From NCBI RefSeq assembly GCF_029955155.1, contig NZ_JAPNOZ010000010.1, positions 713,661 to 777,660 of the forward strand: 64,000 nucleotides of DNA. The letters are read 5' to 3'. Shown here piece after piece: positions 8,960 to 18,023 of the stretch (position 1 is its first letter; the number at the start of each line of letters is the position of its first letter). The notes under the pieces were generated by a model. It saw only the letters and a list, made by a program, of their open reading frames with translations. It did not search any database and had not been told where the DNA came from. Origin of the DNA: Psychrobacillus sp. NEAU-3TGS. GTDB taxonomy: Bacteria > Bacillota > Bacilli > Bacillales_A > Planococcaceae. Both the position numbers and the translations under genes were made by a program.

Positions 8960-10259
8960 ACGACAAATGGATGCTCTATATGCGTGGGTCGGTTACCTTT
9001 GGATTAGGATTAGCAATTATTACATTACTTGCACGGTGGGTAACCGGAAACACCATCCTTTCTTCTCCTCAGACGCTAATTCAATATGGAATTGCTGGTA
9101 GTATCGGGTACGCTATTGCAGGCGGACTCGCTTTCTTTTTTCTTGGGCTTGTGGCAAAACGAGTCCGACGTAGTTTTCCTGAAGCAATAACGATTGGTGA
9201 TGTGTTAAAAGAAAAGCTTTTGCCTTCTTATTATCATACTTTTATTCTGATGCTACTCTTCATGGGTGCATATGCTCTTATGGTGCAATTTTATGCAGCT
9301 GGAACACTGTTTTATTATGCAATTCCTCAGTTACCACTCATTGGTTTTGGAGGATTTTTGCTTTTGGTTATCTATTTTGGCGGGTATGGTGGGTTGAAAA
9401 AACTAACCTCCCTCTCGTTCTACAGTGTCGTCATGATATTTCTGACGACTATCCTGCTCCCTATTTATTCGTATCTTCAAAACGGTATAAGCCCCATCTA
9501 TGATGGGGTCAAACTATATCATCCGTATCTTTTTTTCATGGGAAGTCATGAGACGGTTTGGTTTGTGTCGGCTGCCATCCTTGTATTCACCGGGCAAATT
9601 CTAACGGATAGCGCTACTTGGATGCGAATTTTTGTAACAAAACCAGAAAAAATTGGTTTAGCATTTCAATCTACTGGGCTTATCTGGGCCACCGTTCCTA
9701 TGGCACTATTAGCACTGTTGTTGTTCGCAATATCTGGGAAATCATTTGATCATGTATACCTTCTCATCCAAACAATGTTGCAAGCACTAGATGCATCTTT
9801 CTTAATGATTATCTTTGTGTTTTTTGTTTGATAGCAATGCTTACAGCTTCGAGTAGTGAATTGCATGGTTGGACATCTCTTCTCATCAAAAACGTATGGC
9901 TAGAAAAATCATTAACGGATAAACAGATTACACAGTATCGTCACCTATCTGTTTGGCTCTTGGCATTTATCCTTTTCGTAATCGTTGCAATTGTTTTCCC
10001 TTCGTCTTTTTCCTTACTCTTCTTTTTTGGGAATCTGTACGCTTCTTTGATTCCAGCTGTGATGTATATATTGATAACAGAGCATCGCACGGGACCTGCA
10101 CCTGCCATAATTGTTGCGATAGGTTCTGTCATAGGAATTGTGAGTCATCTATCACTTCATTCCTTCTTTTCAATATGGGCAAGCTTTTTGTCAGCATGCC
10201 TACTTTTTATAGCGTTTTATTTATTTAACCTACAAAAATACAAGAAACCGATGGAATAG
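8956..10259 (+). pseudogene. Solute:sodium symporter family protein, single frameshift
   Basis: The gene starts as an ATGA overlap with the response regulator stop and has AAGGAG upstream. The first frame (8956-9831, 291 aa) gives nine or so hydrophobic helices and ends at TGA 9829 after GTG TTT TTT GTT. The second frame (from 9828 to 10259) continues with AMLTASSSELHGW, the conserved SSF segment expected next. One extra base near the T6 tract at 9820-9826 restores a 434-residue protein. Either the gene is inactivated, the base call is wrong, or a TTGA stop-start overlap allows reinitiation. It would be a secondary transporter for the same or a related substrate as the ABC system. Confidence 0.75.
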
Positions 10260-10485
10260 GAAATTGACATAATGGCACGTACTGCATCGGATAAACCTTA
10301 CTAACTGCCACTCGGATTGCTCCTTTCGTCAGTTACTCCGAAAGACAAGGTATACCAGAACATCTCAAACGTCCATCGTCTCATTGGTTGTGGGATTATT
10401 TTGTGTACTTGGTAGGTTCTTTTGGCCCTCATTTTTTCTATGATGTCTTTGCATTTCTCAATACCACCTGATTCCTTTCAAAGAA
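10260..10485. other. Intergenic spacer without an intact gene
   Basis: 226 bases between the symporter stop and the bidirectional terminator. No ORF with a ribosome site is present. Short hydrophobic stretches in different frames (for example around 10370-10470) could be a decayed gene end. The stretch GATTGCTCCTTTCGTC near 10315 loosely resembles the 21-nt repeat family described elsewhere, but is not convincing alone. Confidence 0.4.
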
Positions 10486-10513
10486 AAAAGCCTTCTTAAG
10501 TTAGAAGGCTTTT
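10486..10513. terminator. Bidirectional Rho-independent terminator
   Basis: Perfect 11-bp stem AAAAGCCTTCT / AGAAGGCTTTT with a 6-nt loop, A-rich on the left and T-rich on the right. It serves the plus-strand transporter operon and the minus-strand amidohydrolase ending at 10516. Confidence 0.85.
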
Positions 10514-10515
10514 CC

Positions 10516-11712
10516 TTAATACATACGTACTCCTTTAGCGATTACTACCTCTCTAGGAGTACGTCGTGCTATAAATTCTGCAGAACACTGAGCAGAAGTT
10601 AAAATCATCGAAGCATCTTGACCTACACAGGGCCAAAGTCTCTCACCTTGTTCGGAGAGAGGAGTAATACCGTCTGTGATAAATTTGAGAGACGCGGCCA
10701 ATGCTTTTTCATTGGTCCATCGATTTTTTTCTAGCAATCTCCCTAATCTTTCTACCAAATCCCCATTTCCTGTCGGCCACCAAGAATCATAAATATTGTC
10801 GCTACCTAGATACACACCTATCCCTTGTTTATCTAGCCAATCGACTGGAGGTGCATTTCGACCAATAGGGACTGTTGTAATAATTTGAATTTCCGCCTCT
10901 TTCATTGCTTGTATAACAGAACCTAGAGCTTCTGTCGACACATCTCCAAGCCCAAATGCATGGCTCACATAAACACGCCCTTGAAGTCGGTACTCGCAAG
11001 TCAATTTTGCTAACCTTTCAATAGTATACGTTCCAAGGTGTCCAGGATCGTGCAAATGTATGTCCACACCGACATTACCTTCTACTGCCATTTCCAGTAG
11101 GGTACGTAGAGACTTTTCGATATCTTGATCCACGGTAGCCGGATCAACAGAACCGATAAAGTCAGCCCCTTCTACAATTGCCTGACGCATAGCAGAGATT
11201 GTATCGTCGTTAAGAAAACCATGTTGGGCAAATGCCACGATTTCTGTTTGTATTTCAGGATACTTCTCAGTTACTTTTTTTACTTCTCTATAAAAAGAGA
11301 GACCAACTTCAGGATAGATGTCCACATGGGTTCGTATGGAAGTGGCACCCATCGAAATTAAATGTTTAAATAAGTTCTCTGCCCTTTTTTCTGCCGTATA
11401 TTCAGCTTTCTTTAGTATTGACTTTTCCATATAGCTTCTCTCCAATACGGAGGAAGCTGGGATACACGCTTTCCATGGCATACCGAAATAAGTTTTGTCT
11501 AAATGCACGTGTTTTTCAGAAATTCCTGGTAATGCCAATCTCCCACCAGCATCTAGCCATCCTTCCGCTAAAGAATCTCCTGTTGTCTCGCTAATCTTGA
11601 CAATCTTACCATTCTTCCACTCTATATCCACTAGTTCTGTAACTGTTTCTACGCGTTGGTGATCAACTTGACTCCATCCTTTTTCTATTCTTACATTTCT
11701 TAGACCTTTCAT
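10516..11712 (-). CDS. Cytosine-deaminase-like amidohydrolase (third paralog)
   Basis: 398-residue amidohydrolase with HVH at 68-70, VDIHLHDPGHLGT, the YVSHAFGLGD histidine and the aspartate in GSDNIYDSWW. The His that precedes this Asp in the 558-1796 paralog is Ser here, so pocket chemistry may differ. AGAGGAGGG precedes the ATG. It is downstream of the second lipoprotein gene (52-nt gap), mirroring the first SBP-amidohydrolase pair. Each lipoprotein thus has its own hydrolase, suggesting two related substrates. Confidence 0.87.
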   Translation of the reverse strand: MKGLRNVRIEKGWSQVDHQRVETVTELVDIEWKNGKIVKISETTGDSLAEGWLDAGGRLALPGISEKHVHLDKTYFGMPWKACIPASSVLERSYMEKSILKKAEYTAEKRAENLFKHLISMGATSIRTHVDIYPEVGLSFYREVKKVTEKYPEIQTEIVAFAQHGFLNDDTISAMRQAIVEGADFIGSVDPATVDQDIEKSLRTLLEMAVEGNVGVDIHLHDPGHLGTYTIERLAKLTCEYRLQGRVYVSHAFGLGDVSTEALGSVIQAMKEAEIQIITTVPIGRNAPPVDWLDKQGIGVYLGSDNIYDSWWPTGNGDLVERLGRLLEKNRWTNEKALAASLKFITDGITPLSEQGERLWPCVGQDASMILTSAQCSAEFIARRTPREVVIAKGVRMY

Positions 11713-11763
11713 AAAATACCCTCCTCTAAATGGAAAAGAGGCTTCAAGGAAGCCTGTCTGTAG

Positions 11764-13323
11764 TTAATTGTTTATACGAGTTGTTGAGAGATCGATATAT
11801 CCCGCTGGGGTGATATCGAAACCTTTAACATCTTTATGCACCGCAGCCATGTTTTCAATCACACGGACTGGAATGTAGAGAGCATCTTCCATTTGTTTGT
11901 GTTGCGCTTTGGAATAAAGCTCGCCTCGCTTGTCACTATCCATCTCTTGTCTTGCCTGTTCAATCCATTCATCAACTTGTGGATCTGCGTAGAAGAATCT
12001 ATTTCCACCCGGTCCATGTGTACTAGAATGCAAGAGATTAAACTGGTTATAATCGGCATCTCCTGTGGCATTTCTCCAACTCAAAATATACATTTCTGTA
12101 TTACCGGAATTCGTCGTATCTACAAAGGTACCATATTCTAAAACTTCTATTTCAACTGTAATACCAATACCTTTTAGTTGAGATTGGACCACCTCAGCAA
12201 GGTTAATACGTTCTTTGCTATCCATCGTTGTAAGTTTAATCGTCAATCCATCTTTATATCCAGCTTCAGCCATCAAACGTTTCGCTTCATCCAAATTATA
12301 GCTATACGGCTGCATCGTATCATCGTATCCGAACACTTTAGATCCTAGAAGTGAATTGGCAACTCCACCAACGTTGTTAAATACTCCTTTTCGAATGGAA
12401 TCAACCTCAATTGCATGAGCAACTGCTTTTCGTAAAAGTACATTATCGAATGGTTGCTTTGAAACATTAAATCCAAGATACTCCGTACCATAGCTTTCAC
12501 TTCGATAAAGATTACTAGACTGCGAATTTTCAACTGTCTCCATCATTGTAACTGACAATGGTTCTGTAACGTGCGCCTCCCCGGTCTCAATCATGGATAC
12601 ACGAGTCGTTTCTTCAGGTACTACTTTAAAGATGACTTTCGCTAATTTACTAGCCGATCCCCAATATTCTTCATTTCGTACTAAAACGATTTCTTGCCCT
12701 GGTTTCCAATGCTCAAAACGGAATGGGCCAGTACCGACAGGTTCATTGATGAGCTCCTTCCCAAAGCGTTCAATTGCTTTAGGGCTGATGATTCCACTTT
12801 CGTGACCCGCCAGAATAGAAAGTAAAGGAGCATATGGTTCAGTAAGAATAAATTGTACAGTATGATCATCAACAGCTTTAATTTCTTGAACCATAGAAAG
12901 AGCACCCGCTCGTGGCGACCCTACATTTGGATCTAACAATCGTTCGAATGTTTTCTTCACTGCCTCTGCCGTAAACGGTTCTCCATCGTGAAATGTTACA
13001 TCTTCTCGAAGAGAAAATTCCCAAACGGTATCACTGATTTGTTTCCAACTTTCAGCTAGAAGTGGCACAAATTCAGAACTTTTATCACGCCCTACTAATC
13101 CTTCGTATACCTTCCCATGTGTAACACTCGCCGCATTAATAGTCGACATAAATTGATGATCTAAGTTTTCTGCATCTGACAGACGTGCAATGATTAACGT
13201 ATCTGCATCTGACGCTTGCGCGTTACTAGATGATCCATCATCTGCCGAAAGCTGTGTAGAGCATCCTGTTAAAAGCAACAGTCCAGTAATAGCCAAACCA
13301 AGCCAATGTTTCTTCAATCTCAT
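11764..13323 (-). CDS. ABC transporter substrate-binding lipoprotein, family 5 (second paralog)
   Basis: 519-residue SBP_bac_5 lipoprotein: signal MRLKKHWLGLAITGLLLLTG followed by lipidated Cys21. It shares SDAENLD, VTFHDGEPF, PYAPLLSILAG and YNQFNLLHSSTHGPGGN with the lipoprotein at 1860-3425. GGGAGG lies upstream of the ATG and a TATAAT -10 (13353-13358, minus strand) lies further up without a good -35. No permease genes accompany it, so it probably feeds the ABC system at 3626-7479. Confidence 0.9.
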   Translation of the reverse strand: MRLKKHWLGLAITGLLLLTGCSTQLSADDGSSSNAQASDADTLIIARLSDAENLDHQFMSTINAASVTHGKVYEGLVGRDKSSEFVPLLAESWKQISDTVWEFSLREDVTFHDGEPFTAEAVKKTFERLLDPNVGSPRAGALSMVQEIKAVDDHTVQFILTEPYAPLLSILAGHESGIISPKAIERFGKELINEPVGTGPFRFEHWKPGQEIVLVRNEEYWGSASKLAKVIFKVVPEETTRVSMIETGEAHVTEPLSVTMMETVENSQSSNLYRSESYGTEYLGFNVSKQPFDNVLLRKAVAHAIEVDSIRKGVFNNVGGVANSLLGSKVFGYDDTMQPYSYNLDEAKRLMAEAGYKDGLTIKLTTMDSKERINLAEVVQSQLKGIGITVEIEVLEYGTFVDTTNSGNTEMYILSWRNATGDADYNQFNLLHSSTHGPGGNRFFYADPQVDEWIEQARQEMDSDKRGELYSKAQHKQMEDALYIPVRVIENMAAVHKDVKGFDITPAGYIDLSTTRINN

Positions 13324-13897
13324 CTGAACCTCCCATTAATACTGTTTTTTCAATTATACGGATTATTCAGATATTATTTTTTTAGTATTTTGACTTGAAT
13401 TTGTGATATTTTTAACTTTTTCTTAACAAATAGAATCGTATTGGATAATAAATACTTTGTATCTCCAGTAAGACAATAAAAATGATTTGGGTGCTATTCG
13501 TTATATGCATGACATAATAAGAAACTGCAAATATGAGTTTTCCGACAATCAGACTCTACAGAACATGTTCGATGTGAAGTTAGATGAGACACCTGCCGTC
13601 AAGGGCAACCGAGGATAGATCGATGAGGAATAGTGCTCGGTCTGTGACTTTTTAAACAATCGGGCTGAATGGAGAAGTGTACAGACTCAAGAAGAACATT
13701 GGTCAAATGTGTCTTCATAGAATTACCCATGAAAAGAGCTGTTCGATCATAACTTTACTATTGGTTCTGGATTCTCACAATAAAGTAAGACTAATGTGCT
13801 TTCCAAAGCTCTATGGAGATAATAGCGACAATTTGAATATATTTCTCCTCTTTTTTACTTTTACCCCATTTAAGTACTCCTTTCCCTCTAATAAAAA
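13324..13897. other. 574-nt intergenic region, no intact gene recognised
   Basis: Contains the upstream region of the minus-strand lipoprotein operon (TATAAT on the minus strand at 13353-13358) and then about 400 nt with several short interrupted reading frames. The stretch 13540-13830 is less A+T rich than its flanks and could be a gene remnant, but I could not assign it. A perfect GAACATGTTC palindrome is at 13561-13570; its 2-nt centre does not fit a Bacillus LexA box. Confidence 0.5.
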
Positions 13898-13923
13898 AAC
13901 ACTCCGACCGAGGTCGAAGTGTT
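13898..13923 (-). terminator. Terminator of argS
   Basis: On the minus strand, a 12-bp stem (AACACTTCGACC with GGTCGGAGTGTT, one G-U pair) is followed by a T7 run, directly after the argS stop at 13929. Confidence 0.85.
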
Positions 13924-13928
13924 CGATA

Positions 13929-15596
13929 TTACATTTTTTCTGGAGCGGCAACGCCGATTAAGCGAAGTGCGTTCGCGATTGTTTGGCGAGCAGATGTAAC
14001 TAGTGCAAGACGAGCGCCAGTTAAAGCGACATTTTCTGCATCGAGTACTTTATCCGCATTGTAGAAGCTGTGGAATGTTGCCGCTAGCTCTTGGATATAA
14101 GTTGCGACACGGTGAGGTGCACGAAGTTTTGCAGCATCTGCTACTACTTGTGGGAAGTCACCGATTTTTTTCAATAGATCTAATTCTTTTTCGCTTTGTA
14201 ATAAATCAAGTGAATCTGTTGAAGCTTTTAATTGTTGAGTTTCAGCTGCTCGTAAGATGGAGCAAATACGTGCATGTGCATACTGTGCATAATACACTGG
14301 GTTTTCATTTGACTGGGAAACTGCTAAGTCCAAATCGAAGTCCATATGTGAGTCGCCTGAACGCATGCCAAAGAAGTAACGAACTGCATCTAGGCCTACC
14401 TCTTCTACTAGTTCACGCATCGTAACTGCTTTACCAGTACGTTTACTCATCTTCATTTTTTCGCCGTCTTTATATAGTTGAACCATTTGAATAACGGAAA
14501 CTTCTAGTTTTTCACGCTCGTATCCAAGTGCTTCAATCGCCGCTTTCATACGTGGGATGTATCCGTGGTGGTCTGCTCCCCAAATGTTGATCAGTTGGTC
14601 GAAGCCGCGTACTAGCTTATCTTCATGGTAAGCGATATCTGGTAATAAATACGTGAAAGAGCCGTCACTTTTAATCAATACGCGGTCTTTGTCATCGCCA
14701 AACGTTGTAGAGCGGAACCAAGTTGCTCCTTCTTCTTCGAAAATATGACCGTTTGCTTTTAATTTATCTAATGCTACTTCAATTTTTCCATCTGTGTATA
14801 AAGAAGTTTCAGAGAACCAATTATCAAAGCCTACGCGGAAGTCGGATAAGTCTTTTTGTAGTTTCGCAAGCTCTACTTTTAAGCCGTGTGCACGGAAAGC
14901 TTTATAGCGTTCTTCGTCAGACATGTTCACAAATTTATCGCCATGCTCTTTTACTAGATCCGCTGCGATATCAATAATATCTTTTCCACGGTATCCGTCT
15001 TCTGGCATTTCTTTTTCTAAGCCTAATGCTTCGAAATAGCGCACTTCAATAGAAACCGCTAAGTTATGGATTTGATTTCCAGCATCATTAATATAATATT
15101 CACGAGAAACATCATATCCAGCAAAATCAAGTACGTTACATAGTGAATCTCCAACAGATGCACCACGCGCATGTCCTAAATGCAAGTCACCAGTTGGATT
15201 CGCAGACACGAACTCGACTTGAATTTTTTCGCCAGCACCAGATTTAGTACGGCCATAATCAGCTTGTTCAGCAAGTACTGCTTTTACTACTTCCTGTAAA
15301 TAATCCTTACGCACGGTAATATTCATAAATCCTGGACCAGCGATGTCGATTTTTTCCATCATTGTACCTGACATATCTAGGTTTTCTACGATAGCGTCTG
15401 CAATTTGACGTGGATTTTTTTTCGCTAGTTTCGTTAATTGCATTGCAATATTTGTTGCGTAATCCCCATTTGCTTTGTCTTTCGGTGTTTCTAAATGGAT
15501 AGAAGGAATTTGTTCTTCTTTTACAAGTTCCGCTTTCACAATTGCTTGTTGTAACGCTTTTTTGATCGATTGTTGTACTTGTTCTACTGCGTTCAT
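13929..15596 (-). CDS. argS: Arginyl-tRNA synthetase
   Basis: 555-residue class I aminoacyl-tRNA synthetase charging tRNA-Arg in the cytoplasm. It has the N-terminal Arg-specific domain, the HIGH-type motif HLGHARG at 139-145, the KMSKRTG loop, and the C-terminal DALR anticodon-binding domain ending [11 protein letters not shown]. The ATG follows immediately after the TAA of the upstream DUF1934 gene, with GGAGG inside that gene, so the two are coupled, as with ywiB-argS in B. subtilis. Confidence 0.97.
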   Translation of the reverse strand: MNAVEQVQQSIKKALQQAIVKAELVKEEQIPSIHLETPKDKANGDYATNIAMQLTKLAKKNPRQIADAIVENLDMSGTMMEKIDIAGPGFMNITVRKDYLQEVVKAVLAEQADYGRTKSGAGEKIQVEFVSANPTGDLHLGHARGASVGDSLCNVLDFAGYDVSREYYINDAGNQIHNLAVSIEVRYFEALGLEKEMPEDGYRGKDIIDIAADLVKEHGDKFVNMSDEERYKAFRAHGLKVELAKLQKDLSDFRVGFDNWFSETSLYTDGKIEVALDKLKANGHIFEEEGATWFRSTTFGDDKDRVLIKSDGSFTYLLPDIAYHEDKLVRGFDQLINIWGADHHGYIPRMKAAIEALGYEREKLEVSVIQMVQLYKDGEKMKMSKRTGKAVTMRELVEEVGLDAVRYFFGMRSGDSHMDFDLDLAVSQSNENPVYYAQYAHARICSILRAAETQQLKASTDSLDLLQSEKELDLLKKIGDFPQVVADAAKLRAPHRVATYIQELAATFHSFYNADKVLDAENVALTGARLALVTSARQTIANALRLIGVAAPEKM

Positions 15597-16016
15597 TTAA
15601 TTCGCCTCCGTGTAAATTAGTTCTAATGTATATGTACCAACTACTTCTTCGTTTATCAAGAGTTCATACTCCACTCGAAATTGCCCATCTTCAAATCGTA
15701 GTTGTTTCGTATTTGTTGTGATCATCATAGTTCCGTAACCTGGATCATAGCTTCCTGTTTGAAGCTCTCCTTTTACGAATGGCAGTCTCATTTTTACGAA
15801 GCCACTTCTAAGAATTAAAGCAGAATCACTATTTAACTTTACGGTCGTTTTGACTGCTTTGTCATTTTGTGTTTCTTCGTAAACCAAATAAGATTGATTC
15901 CCTTTTATCGTAAGTTCACCTGTTGTTTGGATATTAAATGTTTCTAATGCGGCATCTGGGTGTTGAATCGTAGATTGTAAGTGGATATTAACTATTTTTT
16001 TTATTGGTTGAGACAT
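15597..16016 (-). CDS. ywiB: DUF1934 family protein (YwiB-like)
   Basis: 139-residue beta-rich protein (DUF1934, lipocalin/calycin-like fold in the family) of unknown role. The reading frame opens with two ATGs. The second, at 16016 (MSQPIKKIV), has AAAGG 9 nt upstream, whereas the first at 16025 has it directly adjacent, so 16016 is preferred. Position before argS matches B. subtilis ywiB. Confidence 0.85.
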   Translation of the reverse strand: MSQPIKKIVNIHLQSTIQHPDAALETFNIQTTGELTIKGNQSYLVYEETQNDKAVKTTVKLNSDSALILRSGFVKMRLPFVKGELQTGSYDPGYGTMMITTNTKQLRFEDGQFRVEYELLINEEVVGTYTLELIYTEAN

Positions 16017-16106
16017 TGCGTTCATCCTTTAGAGCATTTTAATGTAACCTTTTTATTATAAAGCTAAAAGCATGATAATGACAACTAAACATAGGTAAAA
16101 CCTAAA

Positions 16107-16140
16107 AAAAACGTGTGTCCTAAAAGGACAACACGTTTTT
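16107..16140. terminator. Terminator downstream of speB
   Basis: Hairpin AAAACGTGT-GTCCT / AGGAC-A-ACACGTTTT with one bulge, flanked by A and T runs. It follows the minus-strand speB stop at 16144 and separates speE-speB from ywiB-argS. Confidence 0.8.
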
Positions 16141-16143
16141 AAA

Positions 16144-17016
16144 TTATTTAACCCAGCCTAAAATCATTTCTCGCAGCAGCTTCGAAGCAGTATTGGCAGT
16201 TTGTTCCGATGAATCGTAAATCGGTGCAACTTCTACTAAATCGAATCCAACTACATTGACGCCTGAGTTTGCGATCGCATGGATAGAAGCAAGTAACTCA
16301 CGGCTAGTGATACCACCGCAATCTACTGTTCCCGTACCAGGTGCGTGTGCAGGGTCTAATACGTCGATGTCAATTGTGACATAGACAGGACGACCTTCTA
16401 GCGTAGGCAATACTTCTTTTAATGGCTCTAATACTTCAAACTTTGAAATATGCATGCCATTTTCTTTTGCCCAATCGAACTCTTCTTTCATTCCGGAACG
16501 GATTCCAAATGAATAAACGTTTTTTGGACCGATGTATTCCGCAATTTTACGAATCGGTGTCGAGTGAGAAAGTGGCTCCCCTTCATATTCCACACGTAAA
16601 TCCGTATGCGCATCCATATGAATGATCGCAAGATTTTTGTAGTTGTCCGCCACTGTTTTCATAACCGGCCATGACACTAAATGCTCGCCGCCCATGCCAA
16701 CAGGAACTTTCCCGTCTTGCATAAGTTGGCGAATGAAACCTGCGATTAAATCTAAGCTTTTCGATGCATTTCCAAATGGAAGCGGAATGTCTCCTGCATC
16801 AAAATAGTTTACTTCATCTAGCTCACGGTCTAAATATGGGCTATACTCCTCTAAACCAATGGAAACCTCACGAATACGCTGCGGGCCGAAGCGTGAACCT
16901 GGACGATAGCTTACTGTCCAGTCCATTGGCATCCCGTAAATAACTGCTTGTGCTTCTTCGTAATTTTGCTTGCTTTTAATAAAAACATTTCCTGAATAAG
17001 CTTCATCAAATCGCAT
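16144..17016 (-). CDS. speB: Agmatinase
   Basis: 290-residue ureohydrolase that converts agmatine to putrescine and urea using two Mn ions. Metal motifs visible: GGEHLVSWPV, MDAHTDLR and TIDIDVLDPAHAPGTG, plus the C-terminal VEVAP. It is 4 nt downstream of speE, so the pair forms a polyamine operon (agmatine to putrescine to spermidine), as in B. subtilis. Confidence 0.96.
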   Translation of the reverse strand: MRFDEAYSGNVFIKSKQNYEEAQAVIYGMPMDWTVSYRPGSRFGPQRIREVSIGLEEYSPYLDRELDEVNYFDAGDIPLPFGNASKSLDLIAGFIRQLMQDGKVPVGMGGEHLVSWPVMKTVADNYKNLAIIHMDAHTDLRVEYEGEPLSHSTPIRKIAEYIGPKNVYSFGIRSGMKEEFDWAKENGMHISKFEVLEPLKEVLPTLEGRPVYVTIDIDVLDPAHAPGTGTVDCGGITSRELLASIHAIANSGVNVVGFDLVEVAPIYDSSEQTANTASKLLREMILGWVK

Positions 17017-17020
17017 CGGC

Positions 17021-17854
17021 TTACTCTCCTGCTAAGTCCTTCACAAATTTAGGCAATACGAATGCTGCTTTGTGAAGCTCTTTTGTGTAATATTTTGTGT
17101 CGATTTCGTGGAACTGCTCGTCCGGCACTTGAAGTGGATCGTATTTTTTTGATCCGATCGTAAAGCACCAAAGTCCACTTGGATACGTCGGGATATTCGC
17201 TAAGTACATATTTGTAATTGGGAAAATCTCTTTTACGTCCTTTTGTACTTGGCGAATTAAGTCTGCTTTGAACCATGGGTTGTCCGATTGTGCAACGAAC
17301 AATCCGTCTTCTTTTAGGGCTTTTGAGATTCCAGCATAGAAACCTTTTGTAAATAGGTTTACCGCAGGACCTACTGGCTCAGTAGAATCTACCATGATAA
17401 CGTCGTATTCGTTTTCAGATTCTGCAATATGCATGAATCCGTCGCCTACTTGAACGTCTACACGTGGGTTTTCTAATTCACAAGCAATTTCCGGTAAATA
17501 TTTCTTCGAATACTCAATAACTTTTCCATCTATATCAACAAGTGTTGCTTTTTTTACTTTCGGGTGCTTCATAATTTCACGAATTACGCCACCGTCTCCG
17601 CCACCAACAACTAATACATTTTCCGGGTTTGGATGAGTAAATAAAGGAACATGTGCAACCATCTCGTGGTAAACAAACTCATCTTTTTGAGATGTCATAA
17701 CCATGCCATCTAAAAAGAGCATATTCCCCCACTCTTCTGTTTCTGCCATTTCCAATAATTGAAAGTCTGTTTGCTCCGTATGAAGTGTACGTTTTACCTT
17801 CATCGTAATTCCAAAATTCTCGGTTTGTTTTTCAGTAAACCAAAATCCGCTCAT
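17021..17854 (-). CDS. speE: Spermidine synthase
   Basis: 277-residue aminopropyltransferase making spermidine from putrescine and decarboxylated SAM. It has the N-terminal beta domain ([15 protein letters not shown]) and the SAM-binding [14 protein letters not shown]. The catalytic region is [10 protein letters not shown], followed by [16 protein letters not shown] precedes the ATG. First gene of the speE-speB operon, divergent from pbpG as in B. subtilis. Confidence 0.97.
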   Translation of the reverse strand: MSGFWFTEKQTENFGITMKVKRTLHTEQTDFQLLEMAETEEWGNMLFLDGMVMTSQKDEFVYHEMVAHVPLFTHPNPENVLVVGGGDGGVIREIMKHPKVKKATLVDIDGKVIEYSKKYLPEIACELENPRVDVQVGDGFMHIAESENEYDVIMVDSTEPVGPAVNLFTKGFYAGISKALKEDGLFVAQSDNPWFKADLIRQVQKDVKEIFPITNMYLANIPTYPSGLWCFTIGSKKYDPLQVPDEQFHEIDTKYYTKELHKAAFVLPKFVKDLAGE

Positions 17855-17959
17855 CTATCTATCTCCTTTGTGAATACGTTTGTATATAGTGTATCAAAAA
17901 AATAATACAAAGAAAGTATAGAGCTTTTTCACAAAAGTGCAATACTTTTTTCTTTTTCC

Positions 17960-17989
17960 GTTTAATTTGAATCTATTGTTCTCATACTA
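17960..17989 (+). promoter_or_regulatory. Candidate forespore (sigma-F/G) promoter of pbpG
   Basis: GTTTA (17960-17964) and CATACTA (17983-17989) separated by 18 nt, about 35 nt before the start codon. CATACTA matches a sigma-G -10; GTTTA fits the sigma-F -35 pattern. B. subtilis pbpG is forespore-expressed, which supports the idea. Confidence 0.45.
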
Positions 17990-18023
17990 ATAAAAACATC
18001 CAAACAGGACGGAGGAGATTTTA

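Noticed and set aside
13561-13570. GAACATGTTC considered as a LexA box
   Set aside because: The Bacillus LexA box has four bases between GAAC and GTTC; here there are two, and no SOS gene is next to it.
13677-13961. 94-codon plus-strand frame
   Set aside because: No ribosome site and it runs through the argS terminator.
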